Assembly: GCF_014333585.1 (NCBI RefSeq)
Contig: NZ_JACSCW010000001.1
Location: forward strand, 248,001 to 312,000
Direction of reading: 5' to 3'
Source: Hymenobacter sp. BT188
GTDB taxonomy: Bacteria; Bacteroidota; Bacteroidia; Cytophagales; Hymenobacteraceae
Length of the DNA: 64,000 nucleotides
In this document: positions 9,140-18,557 of the stretch, piece after piece
Layout: the number at the start of each line of letters is the position of its first letter
How positions within the stretch are numbered: position 1 is the stretch's first letter
The notes under the pieces: model-generated
The model's input: the letters and a program-made list of their open reading frames with translations, nothing else
The model's database searches: none
Told to the model about the DNA's origin: nothing
Position numbers and translations under genes: made by a program

Positions 9140-9780
9140 AGCACTTCGCTGCTATGATTTAGTCGGCGCTGAAAAGCTTCCAAAAATTTCCCCACATGGT
9201 ACCCATCGGCTAAGCCGTGGTGCACATGCACCGATACAGGCAGCAGCCGGGTGGCACCATCGAGGTACACCTGACCATATGAAATCTTGGGGCAGCTATC
9301 GGCGTGGCGGAAGCTGCGGGCGTGCGATAATGCCGTAAAGCGTACCCACGGCACGGCTGAGCAGTGCAGTACATCGGGGCGGGCGGTAGCATCGGAGAGG
9401 CGCAGGCCGGTGCTTTGTTGTACGGCGTCTATCTCACGGTTTGCGGCGGCTACGAAATCGGGTAGCGAGTCGCGTAACTCGATAAAGGAAAAACCAAACG
9501 TGTGGTCGGGGCGGCCAATGGTGGCTGAAGCGTGCACCCGGTCGTAGCACACCACCTGCTCGCCCTCGATGCGGTAGCGAAACTCCTCCACTTCCTGGGC
9601 CGCCTGCAAGGAATGATATAGGTAATACAAAAAGAAAGGGACACCATGGCGCTTTGCTTCGACATATGCTTGAGTGCAGTCCACGTTAGCAGTCAGACCA
9701 AAGAAAGGCTCGTCGAAGGTTGAAAAAAACGCGAAATGCTCCCGGCGAGGCCATTGAGCGAGGTCAATCAGGTGTTTCAT
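9136..9780 (-). CDS. Chloramphenicol acetyltransferase-like (CAT family) acetyltransferase
   Basis: The product is 214 aa from the ATG at 9778-9780 (MKHLIDLAQWPRREHFAFF), the usual N-terminus of CatA-like proteins; an ATG eight codons upstream (9802-9804) is possible but adds an atypical leader. The catalytic His motif is present near the C-terminus as VHVHHGLADGYHVG (HHxxxDG). The family transfers acetyl from acetyl-CoA to chloramphenicol or to unknown hydroxyl acceptors, and chromosomal homologues are often not resistance determinants. The gene converges on the NRAMP-like gene and their stop codons overlap by four bases. Whether it confers resistance cannot be told from sequence. Confidence 0.87.
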   Translation of the reverse strand: MKHLIDLAQWPRREHFAFFSTFDEPFFGLTANVDCTQAYVEAKRHGVPFFLYYLYHSLQAAQEVEEFRYRIEGEQVVCYDRVHASATIGRPDHTFGFSFIELRDSLPDFVAAANREIDAVQQSTGLRLSDATARPDVLHCSAVPWVRFTALSHARSFRHADSCPKISYGQVYLDGATRLLPVSVHVHHGLADGYHVGKFLEAFQRRLNHSSEVL

Positions 9781-9909
9781 GAGCCGCAAGTTCGGTAACT
9801 TCATTCAGGCCCGAGCATTTCGGAGCTCTGTCTGTCCTACTTAGATTAAATATGTAAACTAGTCTTCAACCCGAAAGGCTAACTTGCTACTCCTTTTTAA
9901 TGCTTATCC

Positions 9910-12636
9910 ATGCTTGCTTCCAAGTGGTACGGTTTGATCGGTGTGCGTACGACCGAGGTCAAAACCGTATGGCTATTCTTTCTGCATAACTTTCTGCTAG
10001 GCATCGGTACCATTCTGGTGTACGTGTCGGCCAACGTTATTCTGCTCGAAAACAACCCCGAGCGCAACCTGCCGCTAGCTTATGGTTTGGCCGCGCTGGC
10101 CATGATGGCGGCGGGCAAGGCTTACACTTATTTCGAGCATCATTTGCCTCTGCAACGCCTCGCCGTGCGGGTATTGCTGGCTGTGGTGGCGTTTACGGGG
10201 GTGATAAGTGTGCTGGTTGCCGTAGGTCATTCGATGGCTGCCGCCGTAGCTATTATGGCTGGCTACCGGGTGATTTATCTGCTGACTAACCTGGAGTTTT
10301 GGGGCGTGTCGGCGGTGGTGTTCGATGTGCGCCAGAGCAAGCGGCTCTTCGGCCTAATCGGGTCAGGAGATATGCCGGCGAAGGCTCTGGGGGCCATTTT
10401 GGCGCTGCTCGTCCACGCCCACACCGATCTGCTGTTTCTGCTGTTGCTGGCTCTGGGAGCCTATTTGGGGGCGTTGTACACCTTGCGCGCTACGCTACGC
10501 TCGCACGCGGTAGAGGCGCGGCCTACTTCCCGTCCGCAGCGCCTAGCTAGCCTGGCGCCAGGGTTGCAGCGCTGGTTCGGCGACAGCCAGTTGGTACTGT
10601 CTACATGCCTGAGTATCACGGCTATTGCGGCGGTTACGGCGGGCGTAGAGTACTCGTTTTTCGTCAACGTCAAGCACAAGTTCCACGACCAGGCCACCGT
10701 GATGCGCTATGTGAGTAGTGTACTGGTAGTCACGTATTTGATGGCAATGATCTTCAAAATCCTGCTCACTCAGAAAGCCCTGGAGCAGGTTGGTATTCGT
10801 CGGATGCTGGTGGCGCTGCCTGCGGCTTTGCTGGCTGGGCTGGTGCTGTTTGGCGGCTTATGGCTCGTTGGGTCCGACGATTCGGTGCTGCTGCTTTACT
10901 TCTGCGGCTTGTATCTGGGGCTGGAAGTGCTCCGCCGCGCCGTATTCGATCCTGTGTTTCTGGTGCTGTTTCAGCCGCTTTCCCCGCCCGAGCGGCTGCG
11001 GGCCCACACACGGGCCAAAGGCTTCTACGAGCCGCTGGGAATGGCGCTGGGGGGCTTTTTATTGTTTGCCCTGCACGATTTGCCCGGCCTTAATGAATGG
11101 GCGCCGTTTGTCTGGATGAGCCTGTTTGCTGCGGGCGCTTTGTTCTTTTTGCACCGCACTTACGGCCATTATATGGCTGAGCTCCAACATGCCCTGAGTC
11201 GCCGCTTTGGTAGTTCGGCAGAAGCGGTCGTTCTCACGAGCGAATTCTTGGCCGAAGAGCAGCTGCCAGCTAGCCCAGCCGAAGTACGAGCCCTTATTGA
11301 CGCATTGGAAGACAGAACCCAGCGCCGGGCGGCCACAGCCCAGCTGCTACAACTGGATTCCACCGTCCTACCTGAGCTGATTCAAACGCTGGAATCACCC
11401 ACGGCGAGCGATGCGCAGGTACGGCGGGTAGCGCAACTGTGCGCCCGTCAGCCAGTGCCTGCCAGCCGTCAAGCACTGGTCGCGCTAGCTCGTCGCGCCA
11501 ACCTGCACCAGCGCGAAACAGCGCTGCGCGCCCTGCGCCCCATGGAGCAAGTGAAAACCGATGAGCCAATCTTTCAGGCATTGGTGCAGGAGGAAATGCG
11601 GCTGGCGCATCAGCTGTTGCAGGGCATTGCTGCCTTTAGCCACGACGAGCTGCGCCGCTGCCTCTATTATGAGCTGGCCAAAGTGCAGCAACGAATTTTT
11701 GGGCTGCTTTTCCAGCTTTACCCCTCGCATATCATTGCCGATGCCCAGCGCGGCGTAGACCACGCGGCCCGTGAGCGCCAAGCCAACGCCCTCGAAATTT
11801 TGGATAACATTATTCCGCGTTCCCTCTATCAGGGCCTGCAAGCTTTGCTTGATGTAGCGCCGGTGGCGGAGAAAGTGCGTGTATTTGATCGGCTGCTTGG
11901 GCCGCTAAGCCAGCCTGCGCGCGTAGTTCCGTTTATTGTTGAGCAGGGGGAAAATGCCTTTTCCGATTGGACCATCAGTGTAGCCCTGCGCCATTGGCAT
12001 GCCGAACCCCACACAATCAGACTGTTATTACCGTATATACATAGTTCCAACTACCTTATTCAGGAAAGTGCCTTCTTTGTGCTAAAAAAGCTGTCGGAGC
12101 GTCAACCTGAACTCTATGAACAGCTTACGGATGTCGAGCCAGCCCTACCTGCCCTGCTTATGAGCCACACCCACGCTACCACTGCTACCATCTCGGCCCG
12201 CGACCGGGTGCATATACTTCAGCAAACCGCTTTGTTTGCCGAAACGCCCGAAAACGTGCTGAGCAGCATCGTGCCCATTATGCGGGAAGTAAGCTTCCGC
12301 GATGGGCAACAGATTTTTGCCAAAGGCGACCTGGGTACTTCGCTCTTTATCGTGTACGGAGGCGAAGTAGGTATTTTCAACGGAACCCAGCACCTCACTA
12401 CTTTCCGCAAAGGTGACTTCTTTGGCGAGCTAGCTTTGCTCGATGCCGAGCCTCGCTCAGCCTCCGCCGTTGCCCAAGGTGATGTCGTCGCTTTCCGCCT
12501 CGATCAGGAGGACTTCTATGACGTGATGGAGGAGCGCAGTGAGGTGTTGCGTAACATCATGAAGGTGCTCTGCCAACGCCTGCGCCGCCAGAATGAGAAG
12601 ATGCAAACCCAAGCCCCACTCAGCAATCCGGCCTGA
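9910..12636 (+). CDS. MFS/nucleotide-transporter-like membrane protein fused to HEAT-like and cyclic-nucleotide-binding domains
   Basis: The 908-aa product has three parts. Residues 1 to about 425 hold about 12 hydrophobic segments resembling MFS or ATP/ADP-translocase-like carriers. Residues about 430-750 are a soluble alpha-helical region rich in Leu/Ala pairs, like HEAT repeats. Residues about 765-890 form a cyclic-nucleotide-binding domain (LQQTALFAETPENVL, then the phosphate-binding cassette FFGELALLDAEPRSASA). Binding of cAMP/cGMP or another ligand may gate transport or signal from it; the substrate is not known. The gene is monocistronic and its stop codon lies inside a perfect palindromic terminator. 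Confidence 0.85.
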   Translation: MLASKWYGLIGVRTTEVKTVWLFFLHNFLLGIGTILVYVSANVILLENNPERNLPLAYGLAALAMMAAGKAYTYFEHHLPLQRLAVRVLLAVVAFTGVISVLVAVGHSMAAAVAIMAGYRVIYLLTNLEFWGVSAVVFDVRQSKRLFGLIGSGDMPAKALGAILALLVHAHTDLLFLLLLALGAYLGALYTLRATLRSHAVEARPTSRPQRLASLAPGLQRWFGDSQLVLSTCLSITAIAAVTAGVEYSFFVNVKHKFHDQATVMRYVSSVLVVTYLMAMIFKILLTQKALEQVGIRRMLVALPAALLAGLVLFGGLWLVGSDDSVLLLYFCGLYLGLEVLRRAVFDPVFLVLFQPLSPPERLRAHTRAKGFYEPLGMALGGFLLFALHDLPGLNEWAPFVWMSLFAAGALFFLHRTYGHYMAELQHALSRRFGSSAEAVVLTSEFLAEEQLPASPAEVRALIDALEDRTQRRAATAQLLQLDSTVLPELIQTLESPTASDAQVRRVAQLCARQPVPASRQALVALARRANLHQRETALRALRPMEQVKTDEPIFQALVQEEMRLAHQLLQGIAAFSHDELRRCLYYELAKVQQRIFGLLFQLYPSHIIADAQRGVDHAARERQANALEILDNIIPRSLYQGLQALLDVAPVAEKVRVFDRLLGPLSQPARVVPFIVEQGENAFSDWTISVALRHWHAEPHTIRLLLPYIHSSNYLIQESAFFVLKKLSERQPELYEQLTDVEPALPALLMSHTHATTATISARDRVHILQQTALFAETPENVLSSIVPIMREVSFRDGQQIFAKGDLGTSLFIVYGGEVGIFNGTQHLTTFRKGDFFGELALLDAEPRSASAVAQGDVVAFRLDQEDFYDVMEERSEVLRNIMKVLCQRLRRQNEKMQTQAPLSNPA

Positions 12637-12675
12637 TGCTGGGGGGTAAATTTGCCCCCCAGCATCAGGCCGGAT
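12626..12675. terminator. Perfect 21-bp palindrome covering the stop codon; bidirectional terminator containing the G6 motif
   Basis: The arms at 12626-12646 and 12655-12675 are perfect inverse complements with an 8-base loop (TAAATTTG). The left arm contains the TGA stop codon of the transporter gene (12634-12636) and a G6 run; the right arm contains the inverse C6 run. It lies between convergent genes (the transporter on plus, the GH3 enzyme on minus, stop at 12698) and can terminate both. The pairing of two copies of a genome-wide motif in a terminator is what is seen with DNA uptake sequences in Neisseria and Haemophilus. Confidence 0.85.
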
Positions 12676-12697
12676 ATATTAATTCAGTCTAAAACGA

Positions 12698-15013
12698 TTA
12701 TTCCACCTTGAATGCGGCTTCCTGCACATCGCGGGAATTACCACCAACAAACACCTGAAAGTCGCCGGGCTCCGATACGAACTTCAGGTCGTTGTTATAG
12801 AACTTCAGATCGTCGGGGGTGAGGCGGAAGGTGAGGGTTTTGCTTTCGCCTTTTTTCAAGGTCACCTTCTGGAAGCCTTTTAATTCCTTTACTGGCCGGG
12901 TAATAGAACCAACCATGTCGCGGATGTAGAACTGGGCGGTTTCCTCGCCGTCAACGTTGCCGGTGTTGCGCACGGTCACGCGCACTTCGAGGGGCTCATT
13001 TTGTTTGATTGTAGTCTTGCTTAGCTCTGGCTTGCTGTAGCTGAATGTGGTGTAGCTCAGGCCGTAGCCGAAAGGATACAGCGGGTCGTTGCTCACGTCC
13101 AGGTAGCGCGACTTGTACTTGTCGAGCTTATCAGTACCGTTAAAGGGGCGGCCGGTGCTCTTGTGGTTGTAGTAGAGCGGCACCTGGCCCACAACCTGCG
13201 GAAACGTAGCCGTGATTTTGCCCGATGGATTATAGTCGCCAAACAGTACGTCGGCAATAGCGTTGCCGCCCTGCGTGCCCGAAAACCAGGTTTCTAGGAT
13301 GGCATCGGCGTTTTGATTTTCCCAGCTTAGTGCCATTGGTCGGCCGTTCATGAGCACCAATATTAGCGGCTTACCAGTCTTTTTCAGGGCTTTCAGCAAT
13401 TCCATCTGCGGGGCCGGAATGCTGATATCGGCGCGGCTAGCTGCCTCGCCCGTCATGCCCTGCGACTCACCTACAGCGGCGACTATCACATCGGCACTTT
13501 GGGCTGCTTCCACAGCCTCCTGAATCATGGCTTCGGGCGTACGCTTGTCGATGTTGAGCTCGCCGCCGTGGGCGTTGAGGCGCTCAATCATCTGCGCATC
13601 ATCGGTAATGTTAGCGCCGTGGGCGTACACTATCTTCACACCGCTTGCTACATTTTTGATGCCTTGCTCCAGCGAAACGGCTTGTTTCCAGTCGCCGGCG
13701 CCGCTCCAGCTACCAATCATGTCGCGTTGACGGTTGGCTAACGGACCTATTAGTGCAATCGTACCGGTCTTTTTGAGGGGCAGCGTGTTCTTATCGTTTT
13801 TGAGCAACACCATACTCTTGCGACTGATGCTACGCGCATCGGCGATGAACTCTTTCTTCATCATGGTTGCTTTGGCGCGCTTTTCCGTCACGCTGCGGTA
13901 GGGGTCCTGGAATAGACCGAGCTTGTATTTAGCCTCCAACACCCGGCGGCAAGCCAAGTCAATTTGCTCCTGCTTGACGGTGCCGTCTTTCAGGTTTTTT
14001 GCCAGGTTTTTCAGGAAAATCTCACCCACCATATCTTGATCCGTACCTGCGTTCAGCGCCAAGGCCGACACTTGCGTGTCGTTGCCCATGCCATGCGCGG
14101 TCATTTCGTTGATGGCAGTATAATCGGTAGCCACAAAGCCGTTGAATCCCCACTGCGTGCGCAGTAAGTCGGTCATTAGCCATTTGTTGCCTGTGGCGGG
14201 AGTACCGTTGATATCATTGAATGATGTCATTACCGATCCCACTCCGGCTTCGATAGCAGCTTTATAGGGGGGCAGATATTCGTTGTACATGCGCACTAGG
14301 CTCATGTCGGTGGTATTGTAGTCGCGGCCGGCTTCAGCGGCACCGTAGAGGGCAAAGTGCTTGAGGCAAGCCATCACGTTGGTAGGTTTGCTCATGTCGT
14401 TGTCGGTGCCCTGGTAGCCGCGCACCATCACGCGGGCAATCTGGGAGCCTAGGTAGGGGTCTTCGCCGGCACCTTCGGCAATGCGGCCCCAGCGCGGGTC
14501 GCGGGCAATATCCACCATGGGCGAGTACACCCAGTTGATGCCATCGGCGGCGGCTTCCTCGGCCGCAATACGGGCGCTACGCTCCATGGCTGCTAAGTCC
14601 CAACTGGCGGCCATGCCCAGTGGAATAGGGAAGATAGTGCGGTGACCATGAATAACATCATAGCCCAGAATCAGCGGAATCTTGAGGCGCGATTCTTTCA
14701 CGGCCAACTCTTGCAGCTTGCGCGCCGCCACCGGCGTGTAGGTATTGAGAACCGCGCCCACATTACCTTTCCGGATGTTGGCGTCCACGTCTTTGCTGAC
14801 CACCGGCCCCGTCACGTCGAAGCCCACCGACACCAGATTCAGCTGGCCGATTTTCTCGTCGAGGGTCATCTTTTTCATCAGCGCCTCCACAAACTGATTC
14901 ATTTTCTGGGTATTGACACTGGAAGGCGGAGCAACAGCGGTCTGGGCTTGCAGCGTCGGGCTCAGCAGGAGCCCCATAGACAGAAGTAAAGCGGTGCGGA
15001 ACGTTCTTTTCAT
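12698..15013 (-). CDS. bglX: Periplasmic beta-glucosidase, GH3 (BglX-like)
   Basis: The 771-aa product starts with a Sec signal peptide (MKRTFRTALLLS...LQAQ). It has the GH3 N-terminal barrel with the conserved KHFALYGAAEAGRDYN segment and the nucleophile Asp in FVATDYTAINE (about residue 300). The C-terminal sandwich domain and a fibronectin-III-like domain (about residues 655-760) follow. Retaining beta-glucosidases of this family release glucose from the non-reducing end of beta-glucans. It is the last gene of a locus with SusC, SusD, a GH144-like and a GH43-like enzyme, so it probably turns imported oligosaccharides into glucose in the periplasm. Confidence 0.94.
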   Translation of the reverse strand: MKRTFRTALLLSMGLLLSPTLQAQTAVAPPSSVNTQKMNQFVEALMKKMTLDEKIGQLNLVSVGFDVTGPVVSKDVDANIRKGNVGAVLNTYTPVAARKLQELAVKESRLKIPLILGYDVIHGHRTIFPIPLGMAASWDLAAMERSARIAAEEAAADGINWVYSPMVDIARDPRWGRIAEGAGEDPYLGSQIARVMVRGYQGTDNDMSKPTNVMACLKHFALYGAAEAGRDYNTTDMSLVRMYNEYLPPYKAAIEAGVGSVMTSFNDINGTPATGNKWLMTDLLRTQWGFNGFVATDYTAINEMTAHGMGNDTQVSALALNAGTDQDMVGEIFLKNLAKNLKDGTVKQEQIDLACRRVLEAKYKLGLFQDPYRSVTEKRAKATMMKKEFIADARSISRKSMVLLKNDKNTLPLKKTGTIALIGPLANRQRDMIGSWSGAGDWKQAVSLEQGIKNVASGVKIVYAHGANITDDAQMIERLNAHGGELNIDKRTPEAMIQEAVEAAQSADVIVAAVGESQGMTGEAASRADISIPAPQMELLKALKKTGKPLILVLMNGRPMALSWENQNADAILETWFSGTQGGNAIADVLFGDYNPSGKITATFPQVVGQVPLYYNHKSTGRPFNGTDKLDKYKSRYLDVSNDPLYPFGYGLSYTTFSYSKPELSKTTIKQNEPLEVRVTVRNTGNVDGEETAQFYIRDMVGSITRPVKELKGFQKVTLKKGESKTLTFRLTPDDLKFYNNDLKFVSEPGDFQVFVGGNSRDVQEAAFKVE

Positions 15014-15112
15014 GTGGGAAAGGATAGGATGAGATTATGGCGCAAAAATGAGGAAAAAAGCCCCCCAGTAGTATTACGAATGCTCAGCTTAGGCGGCCAT
15101 TTGAAAACGTTT

Positions 15113-15205
15113 GTCATGCAGAGCGGAGCGAAGCATTTCGCTCGTGGTAGTGGGATTACTAATCCGGCGTCAGCACGCGAGATGCTTCGCTGCGCTCTGC
15201 ATGAC
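15113..15205. repeat. Palindromic intergenic repeat, family A
   Basis: Inverted arms at 15113-15141 and 15177-15205 (GTCATGCAGAGCGGAGCG and complement) flank a 35-base loop that includes CAGCACGCGAGATGC. The only arm mismatch I see is CATTTCGC against GCGAGATG. It lies between the GH3 and GH43-like genes of the polysaccharide locus. Confidence 0.92.
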
Positions 15206-15261
15206 GGTCTATTATATATATGTAACAGTATTTTTCAACGAGGAGACACAAATATGTGTCT

Positions 15262-17019
15262 CTACTTCACCGTCACGATTGGTATTCGAGTGGAAATGCC
15301 GTTTTCGTTAATGGCTTCGATGGTGAAATAATAGGGGAGTTCTTTGTCCATGCCTTTGAAGTAAAACTCAGGGGAGCCGTGCACCATGATGCAGTTGTAA
15401 AGCTTATCGGGGCTGATGCCGACGTGGATATTGTAGGCGTAAGCGTTGTCAACGGCTTTCCATTTAAGCCAAGCGCTACGCTTGTCTTTTTCAGTGCGCA
15501 GCACGATGAAATTCTTCACAGCATCCGGCACAGAACCGTTGCCTTTACCAAATACCCGCAGGCCGCTGATGGCAAATTTGCCAGTGGGCATGTGAATGTT
15601 TTCGAGCTTGAGGTAGCGCGTTTTCACAGGTTCGGCTAGCTCGATGTAGTCGTGGGGGACGTCGTTTTTGTTCTGGCTTTTATCCGTCAGCATCTTCCAC
15701 TTTTTGCCGTCCAGGGAGTGCCAGAGCTTGTATTGATGATACGTGCCCTGCTGTTTGCCCAGAAATTCTGCGTCTTGGTCGGCGTAGTTTATCTGGATGG
15801 CGTGCACGGTGCTGAGGTTGCCCAAATCTGTTTGGAGGTATTCGCCTTTGTTGCCCGTGGCAGCGCTCCAGTAGGTTTTGATGCTTTCATCGACGGCGAA
15901 GTTGGGCGAAAAGCCCCCCAGCGTCGAGGACACCTGCACCGGCTTCTGATAATTGAGTAGCATCCAGCCTGTGAAGCGACTTTTGAGGTGGTCAGCGGGA
16001 CCGTTGGGCAAGTAGTGCGGGTAGTCGCCAAACATGGTGTTGCTATACAACACGCCGTCTTTATCAAAGCCTGCGGGCCAGAGTCCGAGTCGCCGCTCAA
16101 AGTTGTTTTTCACCGATACTACCATCGTGGAGAGGTGCCACCAGTTGCCGTAGGTATCCTGAAAAGTGTTGCCGTGGCCAGCACCGCGGGCAAAGCCGCC
16201 AAGCTTGTAAGCAAACGGGTTGTGCGGCTGCGGCGTGAACGGTCCAAGGGGCTTGTCGCTCACCTGCACCCCATCGGCATAGCCGCTGAATTCGGTGCCG
16301 GGCGCGCCGTACTGGAGGTAGTATTTGCCGTTGTGTTTATTCATCCAGGCGCCTTCCATAAACGGGTCTAGGAAGGTGTTGTCGAGGTATTCGCCGAACC
16401 GCTGCCAGCCAAACCGCTCGTCATTCAGCCCAAACATTTCCTTGGGCTGCCCAATAGGTTGAAAGGTCTTGCGGTTGATTTGCTGGCCGTAAAGCGGAAA
16501 CTCGTTGCTGCTGCCCCAGTACAGATACAGCTTGCCATCATCGTCCAGGAAAAAAGCAGGATCCCAGGCGCCAATCTGGAAGGGCTCCACAGCTTCTTTC
16601 CACTCGTTGACTTTGGGGTTGGTACTCATCCAGATCGGAAAGTTCTTCTCGTGCGTCGAGCCAAATACCAGTAGCGTATCGCCCATCACGAAGACGGCCG
16701 GCGCGCACAGATCATCATATACCTTATGGTGAGGCTTGAGAAAAGAGCGTGAAACGAACTTCCAGCTATACAGGTCTTTGCTGTGCCAGTAGCCCCATTG
16801 GTTGGTTGAAAAAAGGTAATAGTCACCTTTATACAAGGTAATAACGGGGTCAGCCGTAGCGCGGTGCTTGCCGGATACGGCAAAGTCAGGAATGGGCGTG
16901 TAGCCGTAATCCAGGTTCAGTGGGTTGCAATACGTCCGCTGGCCAGGACTAGCGGTTGGCTGGCCTTGAGCACGCAAACTCAGCAACACAGCAAAGCACA
17001 AGAGCAGGGTTCTGAGCAT
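15262..17019 (-). CDS. GH43-like glycosidase with discoidin-type and fibronectin-III-like C-terminal domains
   Basis: The product is 585 aa from the ATG at 17017-17019 (MLRTLLLCFAVLL, a clear signal peptide). The in-frame ATG at 17043 lies in a palindromic repeat and adds eight untypical residues. Residues about 25-340 look like the five-bladed propeller of family 43 enzymes (NPLNLDYGYTPIPDF, then RATADPVITLYKGDYYLFST, where the Asp would be catalytic). An F5/8-type carbohydrate-binding domain (about 360-490) and a fibronectin-III-like domain (about 495-580) follow. GH43 enzymes usually cleave arabinan or xylan linkages, so the substrate within this locus is uncertain. Confidence 0.82.
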   Translation of the reverse strand: MLRTLLLCFAVLLSLRAQGQPTASPGQRTYCNPLNLDYGYTPIPDFAVSGKHRATADPVITLYKGDYYLFSTNQWGYWHSKDLYSWKFVSRSFLKPHHKVYDDLCAPAVFVMGDTLLVFGSTHEKNFPIWMSTNPKVNEWKEAVEPFQIGAWDPAFFLDDDGKLYLYWGSSNEFPLYGQQINRKTFQPIGQPKEMFGLNDERFGWQRFGEYLDNTFLDPFMEGAWMNKHNGKYYLQYGAPGTEFSGYADGVQVSDKPLGPFTPQPHNPFAYKLGGFARGAGHGNTFQDTYGNWWHLSTMVVSVKNNFERRLGLWPAGFDKDGVLYSNTMFGDYPHYLPNGPADHLKSRFTGWMLLNYQKPVQVSSTLGGFSPNFAVDESIKTYWSAATGNKGEYLQTDLGNLSTVHAIQINYADQDAEFLGKQQGTYHQYKLWHSLDGKKWKMLTDKSQNKNDVPHDYIELAEPVKTRYLKLENIHMPTGKFAISGLRVFGKGNGSVPDAVKNFIVLRTEKDKRSAWLKWKAVDNAYAYNIHVGISPDKLYNCIMVHGSPEFYFKGMDKELPYYFTIEAINENGISTRIPIVTVK

Positions 17020-17038
17020 GAGTAAGTTAAAAAAGGCG

Positions 17039-17130
17039 GTCATGCAGAGCAGAGCGAAGCATCTCGCCAGCGGTAGTAAGGATACTAATCCTGCGTCAGC
17101 ACGCGAGATGCTTCGCTCTGCTCTGCATGG
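17039..17130. repeat. Palindromic intergenic repeat, family A
   Basis: Arms at 17039-17067 and 17103-17129 pair without mismatch over CATGCAGAGCAGAGCGAAGC. It lies between the GH144-like and GH43-like genes of the same operon and abuts the likely start of the latter. Confidence 0.92.
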
Positions 17131-17142
17131 CGGTCTTTCGTG

Positions 17143-18504
17143 TTATTTCTTAATTTGTGGGCTTTCAAAGCCAAGTTTGGTGAGGCCGCGCTGCACGTCG
17201 GGGCTGCTCATAAAGAGCTTCCACAGTAGGCCAGTGCGGTGGTTTTCAATCATGACGATAATAGGGCCTTGGTCGATGGCGAGGTGCGATTTGGCGTACC
17301 AATTATGGTGCTCGCTGAAGCCATCCACAAAGCCGTATTCACTCCATATTTTGTCCCCCAGGTCGTTGTAGAAATGCTTTAGTGCCGCCATCGACTCCTT
17401 CGGTGCGTAAGGCATGGCCGATAGAGCAGCAGTGGGCGAAATCACGCCCAAGTCCTCAGTAGGAGAGTGGGCCGCGTAGCCTTTGTGGCTGTCCGAAGCG
17501 GTGAGGCCCCAGCTATTGGGCCCGTAGCCTTTATACTTCTTCGGGTTGTCGACGCAGTAGGCGTAGTTGATTTGAGTGTGCGCCTGGTTTTGCTGCATGT
17601 AGTCGGCGTACTGATCTTTGAGCCCACGTGGGTCGATACCTAAGAAAGAGTAGTGCGAGAAAAACAGCGGTCCGCCATAATCGAAGCCTAGGGGCAGCTT
17701 GATTTTGTAAAACTCCTTGCCATTCTTGAAGTAGTCGCCGGTGGCCCAGCCCTGATCGTACACCTTCTTGTCGATGGAGTATTTGGGCGATGAGGAGGCC
17801 AGCACATAGGTAACGAGGCACTCATTCCAGCCATGAATTTGGTGGTTCATGCTCCAGCCATTGTTGGGGCTCCAATGCCAATAGAGCACATTTTGCCCCC
17901 CTTGCTGGTGCCAATTCCATTCTACGCCCTCCCACATCCATAGAATGCGGTTGCGCAGATCCTGCTCCGTTTTAGTTTCCTGGGTAAAGTACTGGCGGGC
18001 GCAAATCAGACCTTGAAACAGAAAAGAAGTTTCTACTAAGTCGCCGCCGTCGTCCTTTTGGCTAAAGCGGATAACCTTGCCGGTTTCCCCATTCAGCCAG
18101 TGCGGAAATACACCGTGAAATGAATCCGACTTCCCTAGAAACTTCACGATTTTCAGGATTCGCGTCGCCGCTTCGTCCCGCGTAATCCACTTCCGGTCGG
18201 CGGCTACGATGATGGCCATAATGCCGAAGCCTGTACCGCCGGTGGTTACTACCTCGCCGCCATACTCGTAAGCCACGTTGCTCCGCTCGCGCGCCATGCC
18301 GGACACCGGGTGCCCGAAGTCCCAGAAGTACCGAAACGTCTGGCGCTGCACCAGGTCCAAAAGCTGCTCATCCGAGAGGTTGCGCGGACGTTGGAGCGGG
18401 TCGAACTTGGTGGTCTGGGGGGCTTTTTTGGGTGCTGGCTTTTGCTGGGCACCTAAAAATCCAGGTAGCAGCAGACACAGAAGTAGGAGAAGATTTGCTT
18501 TCAT
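17143..18504 (-). CDS. GH144-like endo-beta-1,2-glucanase (glucoamylase-like family)
   Basis: The 453-aa product has a signal peptide (MKANLLLLLCLLLPGFLGAQ) and an (alpha/alpha)6-type domain. Visible family segments are RQTFRYFWDFGHPVSGMARER, SFHGVFPHWLNGETG, DLVETSFLFQGLICAR, WEGVEWNWHQ, WSPNNGWSMNHQIHGWNE and the late ASDSHKGYAAHSPTEDLG. This matches the glucoamylase-like family (PF10091), which includes GH144 endo-beta-1,2-glucanases of Chitinophaga. With a GH3 enzyme and a SusCD pair next to it, the likely job is to cut beta-1,2-glucan into sophoro-oligosaccharides. It is in an operon with the other genes of the locus; a hairpin lies upstream, after susD. Confidence 0.88.
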   Translation of the reverse strand: MKANLLLLLCLLLPGFLGAQQKPAPKKAPQTTKFDPLQRPRNLSDEQLLDLVQRQTFRYFWDFGHPVSGMARERSNVAYEYGGEVVTTGGTGFGIMAIIVAADRKWITRDEAATRILKIVKFLGKSDSFHGVFPHWLNGETGKVIRFSQKDDGGDLVETSFLFQGLICARQYFTQETKTEQDLRNRILWMWEGVEWNWHQQGGQNVLYWHWSPNNGWSMNHQIHGWNECLVTYVLASSSPKYSIDKKVYDQGWATGDYFKNGKEFYKIKLPLGFDYGGPLFFSHYSFLGIDPRGLKDQYADYMQQNQAHTQINYAYCVDNPKKYKGYGPNSWGLTASDSHKGYAAHSPTEDLGVISPTAALSAMPYAPKESMAALKHFYNDLGDKIWSEYGFVDGFSEHHNWYAKSHLAIDQGPIIVMIENHRTGLLWKLFMSSPDVQRGLTKLGFESPQIKK

Positions 18505-18557
18505 AAGTCAGCTTATGCGGCGTGTAGCTAAGGTTAAAAGGGTAGGAAGCTAGTGAG

